From assembly GCA_018882545.1 (NCBI GenBank), contig VERS01000146.1, forward strand, positions 1 through 6,229: a stretch of DNA of 6,229 bases, in the 5' to 3' direction. The stretch's first letter is position 1; the number at the start of each line of letters is the position of its first letter. A program made the position numbers and the translations under genes. The notes under the pieces were generated by a model. It had not been told where the DNA came from, did not search any database, and saw only the letters and a program-made list of their open reading frames with translations. This document shows, piece by piece, positions 1-6,229 of this stretch. This stretch comes from Mycobacterium sp. Its GTDB lineage: Bacteria; Actinomycetota; Actinomycetes; Mycobacteriales; Mycobacteriaceae.

Positions 1-1149
1 GGTCAGGCCCACCACCACCGTGGGCTCGATGAAGAAGCCGCGCTCGTGCCCGGAGGGGCGGCCACCGCCGCAGGCGAAGGTTCCGCCCTCGGAGACGGCA
101 AGGTCCAGGTAGGACTGGATCCGGTCGCGTTGGCGGGCGGAAATCACCGGACCGCAGACGGTCTCGGGCTTGTTCGGGTCGCCGGGTCTGATCCCGGCCA
201 TCGTGGCGGCGGCCGCCGCGGCGGCGTCGTCGTAGTGGGCCCGCGGCACCACCAGCCGGGTGGTGATCGCACACCCCTGACCGGCGTGCACCGACGCGGT
301 GAACGCCGCCACCGCACACGCGGCCGGCAGATCGGCATCGTCGAGAACCAGAAACGCCGATTTCCCGCCGAGCTCGAGGAAAACCTTCTTTATGGTCGGA
401 GCGGCCGCGGCCATCACCGCCCGGCCGGTGGCGGTCGAGCCCGTGAACGACACCATGTCGACGCGCGGGTCACTGGTGAGCATCGCGCCGACGGCGTGGT
501 CGTTGGAGGTGACGATATTGAGCACACCCGGCGGTAGGTCGGTGTGCTCGGCGATCAGTTCCCCGAGAATCGCTGCGCACCAGGGTGTTTCCGGCGCTGG
601 TTTGAGCACGACGGTGTTACCGGCGGCCAGGGCAGGTCCGATCTTGGCGAGGTTGATCTGATGCGGGAAGTTCCACGGCGTGACGGCGCCGATGACGCCG
701 ACCGGCTCTCGGACCAGGGTGCGGCGGGTCTTGATTCCCATCGGCGTGGCGACACCGAGATCGGTTTGCCATGAGTAGTCCTCAGCGGTGTCGGCGGAGT
801 ACCCCAGATCCTGCACCGGCCCCTCCAGCTGGGCCGCCGCGGTGAGCATCCGGGGCGCACCGGCTTCGGCGATGGTGATTTCGCGCAGTTCCTCGATGTG
901 TTCGCGCATCGCCTCGCGGAGTTGGCGGATGCAGTGCACCCGAAACCCGGTGTCGGTCGACCAGTGCCCGGCGTCGAAAGCGCGGCGGGCCGCCTCGACG
1001 GCCCGGTCCAGGTCGGCGGCATCGGCGTTGGCGGCGGTACCGAGCACCTCCTCGGTGGCCGGATTGACGGTCGGATAGCGACCCGCGCCGCCGCCGACGA
1101 GGTCGCCGTCGATGAACAGGTGGCTGTTGCGTTCGACTGCTATCCCCAT
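1..1149 (-). CDS. aldA: NAD(P)-dependent aldehyde dehydrogenase, AldA-like (3' end cut by window edge)
   Basis: This gene encodes a cytosolic aldehyde dehydrogenase that oxidises an aldehyde to a carboxylic acid with NAD(P)+. From the chosen start, 383 residues are visible; the family is usually about 490-500, so roughly the last 100 are outside the window. The reading frame is open to base 1. Visible motifs, in order, are PWNFP with the conserved Asn at 160, VVLKPAP with the cofactor-binding Lys at 183, FTGST near 238, LELGGKS with the general-base Glu at 259, and GQGC with the catalytic Cys at 293. The 34-residue Glu-Cys spacing is normal. I chose the ATG at 1147-1149 because GGGAG lies 5 nt upstream and because the N-terminus then matches the recalled length of M. 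tuberculosis AldA (Rv0768). An in-frame ATG at 1162-1164 would add five residues but lacks a good ribosome site. The gene is divergent from the TetR operon. The family is certain; the substrate is unknown. Confidence 0.95.
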   Translation of the reverse strand, partial: MGIAVERNSHLFIDGDLVGGGAGRYPTVNPATEEVLGTAANADAADLDRAVEAARRAFDAGHWSTDTGFRVHCIRQLREAMREHIEELREITIAEAGAPRMLTAAAQLEGPVQDLGYSADTAEDYSWQTDLGVATPMGIKTRRTLVREPVGVIGAVTPWNFPHQINLAKIGPALAAGNTVVLKPAPETPWCAAILGELIAEHTDLPPGVLNIVTSNDHAVGAMLTSDPRVDMVSFTGSTATGRAVMAAAAPTIKKVFLELGGKSAFLVLDDADLPAACAVAAFTASVHAGQGCAITTRLVVPRAHYDDAAAAAAATMAGIRPGDPNKPETVCGPVISARQRDRIQSYLDLAVSEGGTFACGGGRPSGHERGFFIEPTVVVGLT

Positions 1150-1154
1150 CGCGA

Positions 1155-1159
1155 CTCCC
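1155..1159 (-). promoter_or_regulatory. Shine-Dalgarno site that decides the aldA start
   Basis: On the minus strand this reads GGGAG, followed by a 5-nt spacer and the ATG at 1149. The upstream in-frame ATG at 1164 has only AGG inside the operator palindrome, about 10 nt away. The site lies inside the coding sequence if the longer start is used. Confidence 0.6.
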
Positions 1160-1166
1160 GCCATGT

Positions 1167-1182
1167 GTGGACACCTGTCCGG
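1167..1182. promoter_or_regulatory. Operator-like inverted repeat at the aldA start (site 1)
   Basis: The bases read GTGGACACCTGTCCGG, with a perfect GGACA-N2-TGTCC core at 1169-1180. Thirteen of 16 bases match the reverse complement of the longer palindrome at 1305-1320. The site lies 18 bp upstream of the preferred aldA start and downstream of its likely promoter, where a bound repressor would block transcription. TetR-family operators are typically palindromes of this kind. Binding by the neighbouring TetR protein is inferred. Confidence 0.65.
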
Positions 1183-1198
1183 AAAACTCTCGGTTCAG

Positions 1199-1228
1199 AC
1201 CCTATCGGCAGGTAGCTCCAGGGTGCAA
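1199..1228 (-). promoter_or_regulatory. Possible aldA promoter (-35/-10)
   Basis: Read on the minus strand, TTGCAC (1228-1223) is followed after 18 nt by TAGGGT (1204-1199). The second hexamer fits the TANNNT -10 pattern common in mycobacteria. Transcription would start near 1192 and run through operator site 1 before the aldA start. This rests on pattern match alone. The -35 and spacing resemble the possible TetR promoter. Confidence 0.35.
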
Positions 1229-1276
1229 GGAGTTCGCAACGATGACCGTCTTTACATGGGTTTTGAGCATCTGCGC

Positions 1277-1306
1277 TTGCGCCGCCGCAGCACCGCGGAT
1301 TAGTTT
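1277..1306 (+). promoter_or_regulatory. Possible promoter of the TetR-cyp123-cyp51 operon
   Basis: TTGCGC (1277-1282) is followed after 18 nt by TAGTTT (1301-1306), which fits TANNNT. The -10 ends 6 nt before the GTG at 1313, so transcription would begin at or next to the start codon, giving a leaderless mRNA as is common in mycobacteria. The -10 overlaps operator site 2 by two bases. This is a pattern match and not proven. Confidence 0.45.
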
Positions 1307-1320
1307 GGACAGGTGTCCAA
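1305..1320. promoter_or_regulatory. Operator-like palindrome over the TetR start codon (site 2)
   Basis: TTGGACAGGTGTCCAA has perfect 7-bp arms (TTGGACA / TGTCCAA) around GG. It overlaps the end of the possible -10 and the GTG start codon of the TetR gene, the expected position for an autorepressor site. Its reverse complement is shared almost fully with the repeat at 1167-1182, so both divergent transcripts appear to carry the same operator. The bound protein is inferred to be the adjacent TetR regulator. Confidence 0.75.
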
Positions 1321-1897
1321 CAACGCCGTGGCAACGGCTATCCGTGACGGGCGCCGACCGCGGCAGGAGGAGACCTTCCGCAAATTGGTGGGTGCGGCGC
1401 TGGACACCCTTCGCGCCACCTCCTACGCCGGTCTGACGGTGCGGGCGGTGGCGGCCCGCGCCAACGTGGCCCCGGCGACGGCCTACACCTATTTCTCGTC
1501 GAAGAATCATCTGATCGCCGAGGTCTACCTCGACCTGGTCCGGCAGGTGCCGTTCTTCACCGACGTCAACGACACCCAACTGAGCCGGGTGCAGCAGGCG
1601 CTGCGCAGCCTGGCTCTGGTCGTCGCCGACGAACCGGAGGTGGCCGCAGCCTGCACCACCGCGCTGCTCAGCAATGACACCGCCGTGCGCGAGGTCCGGG
1701 ACCGCATCGGTGCGGAGATCCACCAGCGGATCAAATCCGCTCTCGGCCCGCAGGGCGACGCCCGGACGGTGGCCGCGTGCGAGATGAGTTACTTCGGCGC
1801 GCTGGTACAAGCCGGTAGCGGCGCGTTCACCTATCGCCAGATCGCCGACCGACTCGGCTATGTGGTGGGCCTGATCCTGGGCGGCGACGATGAATGA
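1313..1897 (+). CDS. TetR/AcrR-family transcriptional regulator
   Basis: This 194-residue protein is a likely ligand-responsive DNA-binding regulator. The N-terminal TetR helix-turn-helix spans about residues 22-67, with the typical pattern LTVRAVAARANVAPATAYTYF beginning at Leu41 and Lys64 just after it. The rest is the helical ligand-binding and dimerisation domain, which is not informative about the ligand. The start is the GTG at 1313. An in-frame TAG at 1301-1303 rules out any longer form, and there is no room for a normally spaced Shine-Dalgarno, so leaderless translation is likely. A shorter form from the GTG at 1328 has no ribosome site either. The gene corresponds by position to Rv0767c. 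It overlaps cyp123 by 8 nt and is divergent from aldA. Twin palindromes at both gene starts suggest that it represses itself, the P450 operon and aldA. Confidence 0.93.
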   Translation: MSNNAVATAIRDGRRPRQEETFRKLVGAALDTLRATSYAGLTVRAVAARANVAPATAYTYFSSKNHLIAEVYLDLVRQVPFFTDVNDTQLSRVQQALRSLALVVADEPEVAAACTTALLSNDTAVREVRDRIGAEIHQRIKSALGPQGDARTVAACEMSYFGALVQAGSGAFTYRQIADRLGYVVGLILGGDDE

Positions 1898-3086
1898 CGT
1901 CGCTCTGGTCCTCGACCCCTACGACTACCGGTTCCACGAGGACCCCTACCCCTACTACCGACGGCTGCGCGACGAGGCGCCGCTGTATCGCAACGACGAG
2001 CTGAACTTCTGGGCACTGAGCCGACACACCGATGTGCATGCCGGCTTCCGCAACAGCACCGCGCTGTCGAACAGGCTGGGCGTATCCCTGGATCCGATCT
2101 CCCGAACGCCCGAGGCGTACCGGACGATGTCGTTCCTGGCCATGGACGATCCGGATCACCTGCGGTTGCGCACCCTGGTCTCCAAGGGATTCACCCCCCG
2201 CCGGATCCGCGAACTCGAGCCGCGGGTTCTCCAGCTCACCCGTGCGCACCTTGAGGCCGCGCTGGACAGCGAATCCTTCGACTTCATAACCGAATTCGCC
2301 GGCAAGCTGCCGATGGACGTCATCTCCGAACTGATGGGAGTGCCCCAGCAGGACCGCCAGCAGTTGCGAACGCTCGCCGACACTGTCATGCACCGCGAGG
2401 ATGGCCTCGCCGACGTTCCACAGTCCGCCCTGGTGGCGGCGATGGAGTTGCTCGCCTACTACGCCGACATGGTCGCCCAGCGTCGACGCCGCCCCACCCT
2501 GGATCTCACCAGCGCGCTGCTGGAAGCCGAGATCGACGGCGACCGGCTCGCCGACAGCGAGATCATGGCCTTTCTGTTCCTGATGGTGGTGGCCGGCAAC
2601 GAGACGACCACCAAATTGCTTGGCAATGCCGTGTACTGGGCAGCAAGGAACCCCGACCAGCTCGCCGAGGTGTGCGCCGACCATTCCCGGATACCGCTGT
2701 GGGTGGAGGAGACGTTGCGGTACGACACTTCAAGTCAGATCCTGGCCCGCGTGGTCGCCGAGGAGATCGAGTTCCACGGCACCACTTTGCAACCCGGCGA
2801 CACCCTGCTGCTGATGCCCGGAGCCGCCCACCGCGACGAGCGGGTCTTCGAGGACCCCGACGAATTCCGCATCGGCCGCGACATCGGCTCCAGACTGCTC
2901 AGCTTCGGCAGCGGGGCGCACTTCTGCCTCGGCGCGCACCTGGCCCGGATGGAGGCGCGGGTCGCGCTGACCGAGCTGCTCGCCCGGATCCGCAGCTACC
3001 AGGTGGATACCGCCGGCGCGGTGCGGGTGCACTCGAGCAATGTGCGCGGATTCGCACACCTGCCGATCACCGTGACGAAAGCCTGA
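1890..3086 (+). CDS. cyp123: Cytochrome P450, CYP123 family
   Basis: This gene encodes a soluble haem-thiolate monooxygenase of 398 residues, a normal bacterial P450 length, that takes electrons from a ferredoxin. Visible motifs are the I-helix AGNETT at 235-240 with the oxygen-activating Glu238-Thr239, the K-helix ExxR at Glu274-Arg277 (EETLR), and the haem loop FGSGAHFCLG with the axial Cys at 346. The overall sequence closely resembles what I recall of M. tuberculosis CYP123 (Rv0766c), including the segment VSKGFTPRRIRELEP. The substrate is unknown. The ATG at 1890 overlaps the end of the TetR gene by 8 nt, with GGGCGG about 5 nt upstream as a modest ribosome site, so coupling to TetR translation is likely. 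The SDR gene follows after 7 nt. The likely redox partner is the ferredoxin gene at 5266. Confidence 0.95.
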   Translation: MNDVALVLDPYDYRFHEDPYPYYRRLRDEAPLYRNDELNFWALSRHTDVHAGFRNSTALSNRLGVSLDPISRTPEAYRTMSFLAMDDPDHLRLRTLVSKGFTPRRIRELEPRVLQLTRAHLEAALDSESFDFITEFAGKLPMDVISELMGVPQQDRQQLRTLADTVMHREDGLADVPQSALVAAMELLAYYADMVAQRRRRPTLDLTSALLEAEIDGDRLADSEIMAFLFLMVVAGNETTTKLLGNAVYWAARNPDQLAEVCADHSRIPLWVEETLRYDTSSQILARVVAEEIEFHGTTLQPGDTLLLMPGAAHRDERVFEDPDEFRIGRDIGSRLLSFGSGAHFCLGAHLARMEARVALTELLARIRSYQVDTAGAVRVHSSNVRGFAHLPITVTKA

Positions 3087-3093
3087 TGCGCTG

Positions 3094-3908
3094 ATGCCCC
3101 GTTTCGACCCGCACCCGGCGCGCCGGCCGACCCTGGTCGCCGGCGCGTCATCGGGCATCGGTGCGGCCACCGCCGCCGAACTGGCCGCCCGCGGCTTCCC
3201 CGTCGCCCTCGGCGCCCGGCGGGTGGACAAGTGCGAGGAACTCGCCGCCCGGATCCGGGCCGACGGCGGCGAGGCGGTGGCACTGCCCCTGGACGTCACC
3301 GATGCCGAGTCGGTGGCGCACTTCGTGCACCGCGCCGGGGCGGAACTCGGCGACATCGAGGTCCTCGTCGCCGGGGCCGGGGACACCTTCTTCGGACGGG
3401 TCTACGAGACCAGCACCGAGGAGTTCGAGGCGCAGGTCCAGATCCACCTGATCGGTGCCAACCGGTTGGCCACCGCGGTGCTGCCCGGAATGGTTCAGCG
3501 TCAACGCGGGGACGTCATCTTCGTCGGCTCCGACGTCGCGCTGCGCCAACGCCCGCACATGGGCGCCTATGGCGCGGCCAAGGCCGGACTGGCGGCGATG
3601 GTGACCAACCTGCAGATGGAACTGGAGGGAACCGGTGTGCGGGCCTCGGTGGTGCACCCCGGCCCGACCCAGACCTCCATGGGCTGGAGCCTTCCGCCGG
3701 AAACCATCGCACCGGCCCTGGCGGACTGGGCCAAATGGGGACAGGCCCGGCATTCCTACTTCCTGCGCGCCGGCGACCTGGCTCGGGCCATCGCCTTCGT
3801 CGCCGAGACCCCGCGCGGCGGGTTCGTCGTCTCGATGGAACTGCAACCCGAGGCGCCGCTGTCCGACGCCCCCCGGGAACGCCAGCACCTGAGTTACCCG
3901 GAGGCGCC

Positions 3909-3912
<4 letters not shown>
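3094..3912 (+). CDS. Short-chain dehydrogenase/reductase with unusual active-site motifs
   Basis: This 272-residue Rossmann-fold oxidoreductase probably interconverts an alcohol and a ketone. The nucleotide-binding loop is G17-A-S-S-G21-I-G23. Basic residues after the second strand (GARR) suggest NADP(H). The catalytic Ser146, Tyr159 and Lys163 are present with normal spacing (YGAAK). Two classical features are missing: the NNAG motif reads AGAG at 93-96, and the Asn expected in the VNL-type segment is His118 (QIHLIG). Enzyme activity is therefore likely but may differ from standard members. It corresponds by position and length to Rv0765c. The start ATG lies 7 nt after the cyp123 stop with no clear Shine-Dalgarno, so translational coupling is likely. 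The end overlaps cyp51 by 4 nt. The substrate is unknown; context suggests a product of one of the flanking P450s. Confidence 0.92.
3900..3904 (+). promoter_or_regulatory. Shine-Dalgarno site for cyp51, inside the SDR gene
   Basis: GGAGG lies 4 nt before the GTG at 3909, inside the last codons of the SDR gene. It settles the cyp51 start in a frame that stays open for more than 650 nt upstream. Confidence 0.75.
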
Positions 3913-5474
<1,562 letters not shown>

Positions 5475-5475
<1 letters not shown>

Positions 5476-6029
5476 TGTCCACGCCCACCCGTGCCCAACT
5501 GGAGGACTTCGTGCAGCGGTGGCTGGCGGCCAACCGGGTTGCCGAGGGCCGCGGAGACTGGACCAACCTCGCCGAGTTCTACACCGACGACGCCACCTAC
5601 GGCTGGAACATCGGACCGAAAGAGGACGTGATGTGCCTCGGCAAGACCGAGATTCGCCAGATCGCGCTGGGCTTGGAGATGGCAGGTTTGCAGGGCTGGA
5701 CCTATCCCTACCAGCGGGTGCTCATCGACGAGAAGATCGGCGAGGTGGTCGGGTTCTGGAAACAGGTCGCGACCGATGCCGACGGGAACAGCCAGGAGAT
5801 CTACGGCATCGGCGGCAGTTGGTTCCGGCTCACCGGATCCGAGGGATCGGCTCTTATCGAGTGGCCGCGCGACTTCTTCGACTTCGGCCACGTGCAGCGG
5901 CTGTATCTGGAGTTGATGAAGGCAGGCAAGTTGTCCCGCGGTATGCAGGAGCGCATCCAGCGCGGCCTGGCCGGCGATAAACCGCCCGGCTACTACCCGC
6001 TGGGCCGGGCACCCGTCCCCATCTGGTGA
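5475..6029 (+). CDS. NTF2/SnoaL-like protein of unknown function (Rv0762c-like)
   Basis: This 184-residue soluble protein has no signal peptide or membrane segment. The N-terminal helix (about residues 7-27) leads into DWTNLAEFYTDDATYGW at 28-44, the usual opening of the cone-shaped NTF2/SnoaL fold, followed by strand-rich sequence to about residue 140. The C-terminal 40 residues are an additional tail that is basic and then Pro/Gly-rich, ending in PVPIW. Proteins of this fold bind or isomerise hydrophobic molecules such as steroids and polyketides, but I cannot identify catalytic residues with confidence. By position and length it corresponds to Rv0762c, annotated as hypothetical as far as I know. 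The ATG overlaps the ferredoxin stop by 1 nt and has a strong Shine-Dalgarno, so it belongs to the P450 operon. A role in substrate handling for the P450s is inference. Confidence 0.88.
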
Positions 6030-6054
6030 CTTGACACCCGTCAGGTCATAGGAT
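6026..6054 (+). promoter_or_regulatory. Possible adhB promoter
   Basis: GTGACT (6026-6031) is followed after 17 nt by TAGGAT (6049-6054), which fits the mycobacterial TANNNT -10. The better -35-like TTGACA at 6031-6036 is only 12 nt from this -10. Transcription would start near 6061, just before the KstR-like site. Weak evidence. Confidence 0.3.
6027..6048 (+). terminator. Hairpin at the end of the P450 operon (possible non-canonical terminator or operator)
   Basis: TGACTTGAC (6027-6035) and GTCAGGTCA (6040-6048) can form a 9-bp stem with one G-U pair and the loop ACCC. The stem begins exactly at the stop codon of the NTF2-like gene. No U-tract follows, so it is not a classical intrinsic terminator. 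It could slow polymerase, stabilise the mRNA end, or serve as a DNA palindrome for a regulator near the adhB promoter. Confidence 0.4.
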
Positions 6055-6068
6055 GAGACGACGTGATC

Positions 6069-6082
6069 CAGAACACGTTCTA
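6069..6082. promoter_or_regulatory. KstR-like operator upstream of adhB
   Basis: The bases CAGAACACGTTCTA contain a perfect AGAAC-N2-GTTCT inverted repeat. The known KstR consensus, TNNAACNNGTTNNA, is matched at all fixed positions except the first, which is C instead of T. KstR is the TetR-family repressor of mycobacterial cholesterol and lipid catabolism genes. The site lies 22 nt upstream of the adhB start, in the leader, where binding could block transcription. Recognition by KstR is inferred from the motif. Confidence 0.55.
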
Positions 6083-6093
6083 GGTCGACCAGC

Positions 6094-6098
6094 GGAGG
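6094..6098 (+). promoter_or_regulatory. Shine-Dalgarno site for adhB
   Basis: GGAGG lies 6 nt before the GTG at 6105 and supports that start. Confidence 0.7.
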
Positions 6099-6104
6099 TT
6101 TGCA

Positions 6105-6229
6105 GTGAAGACAAAAGGCGCGCTCATCCGGGAGTTCAACCAGCCGTGGTCGATCGAGGAGATCGAGATCGGTGACCCGCAGACGAGCGAGGTCAAAGTC
6201 CAGATGGAAGCCTCCGGGATGTGCCACTC
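6105..6229 (+). CDS. adhB: Zinc-dependent alcohol dehydrogenase, AdhB-like (5' part only)
   Basis: Only the first 41 codons are inside the window; family members are about 375 residues. The visible N-terminus, with KTKGAL near the start and FNQPWS at residues 11-16, strongly resembles M. tuberculosis AdhB (Rv0761c) from memory. GMCHS at 38-42 holds Cys40, the first catalytic-zinc ligand of medium-chain alcohol dehydrogenases. The enzyme would oxidise alcohols to aldehydes or ketones with NAD+. It starts at GTG with a strong Shine-Dalgarno. A 75-nt gap separates it from the tightly packed operon upstream, and the gap holds a hairpin and a KstR-like site, so it is probably transcribed at least partly from its own promoter. 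Confidence 0.9.
   Translation, partial: MKTKGALIREFNQPWSIEEIEIGDPQTSEVKVQMEASGMCH

Noticed and set aside
46..537. Plus-strand open frame opposite aldA
   Set aside because: The minus-strand frame carries intact aldehyde dehydrogenase motifs; this one is a low-complexity Arg/Gly-rich shadow.
1273..1282. GCGCTTGCGC short inverted repeat between aldA and the TetR gene
   Set aside because: Four-bp arms in GC-rich DNA are expected by chance, and it is not repeated at the other promoter.
1827..2684. 285-codon minus-strand open frame opposite cyp123
   Set aside because: It is antisense to clear P450 coding sequence and has no domain or ribosome-site support.
3231..3908. Long upstream extension of the cyp51 reading frame through the SDR gene
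   Set aside because: The frame is open only because of GC-rich codon bias. Its translation is rich in Arg/Gly without domains, and CYP51 homology and the GGAGG site begin at 3909.
6031..6036. Perfect TTGACA as a -35 element for adhB
   Set aside because: No acceptable -10 lies at 16-19 nt; the only TANNNT (6049-6054) is 12 nt away. The hexamer is better explained as part of the inverted repeat at 6027-6048.

Overview
The window is GC-rich, densely coding actinobacterial DNA with GTG starts, overlapping genes and mycobacterial-style promoters. Gene order and protein sequences match, from memory, the Mycobacterium tuberculosis block Rv0768 (aldA) - Rv0767c (TetR) - Rv0766c (cyp123) - Rv0765c (SDR) - Rv0764c (cyp51) - Rv0763c (ferredoxin) - Rv0762c - Rv0761c (adhB). 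The sequence differs from M. tuberculosis at many positions, so it is probably a non-tuberculous Mycobacterium/Mycolicibacterium. No database search was possible.

Layout. An aldehyde dehydrogenase gene (aldA) runs leftward and is cut by the left edge. A 163-bp divergent promoter region (1150-1312) follows. It carries two copies of a GGACA-N2-TGTCC inverted repeat, one at each gene start. A rightward gene train then begins with a TetR-family regulator and continues with CYP123, a short-chain dehydrogenase/reductase (SDR), sterol 14-alpha-demethylase CYP51, a small Fe-S ferredoxin with a His in its cluster motif, and an NTF2/SnoaL-like protein. These six genes overlap by 1-8 nt or are 7 nt apart, so they look like one translationally coupled operon. 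After a 75-bp gap the zinc alcohol dehydrogenase gene adhB begins and is cut by the right edge. That gap holds a hairpin at the preceding stop codon, a KstR-like AGAAC-N2-GTTCT palindrome, and a strong Shine-Dalgarno site.

How the genes may work together (inference). Two P450s could share the ferredoxin encoded between them and the NTF2-like gene. The SDR, the alcohol dehydrogenase and the aldehyde dehydrogenase would carry P450-made alcohols on to ketones, aldehydes or acids. The NTF2-like fold is one often used for binding or isomerising steroid- or polyketide-like substrates. CYP51 points to a sterol or triterpenoid substrate, but the natural substrate in mycobacteria is not known to me. 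The TetR protein is the obvious candidate to bind the twin operators and control both divergent arms, while adhB may answer to a second, KstR-type regulator.

The most notable points are the twin operators, an apparently leaderless GTG start for the regulator with its operator lying over the start codon, the KstR-like site before adhB, and an SDR that lacks the usual catalytic Asn.
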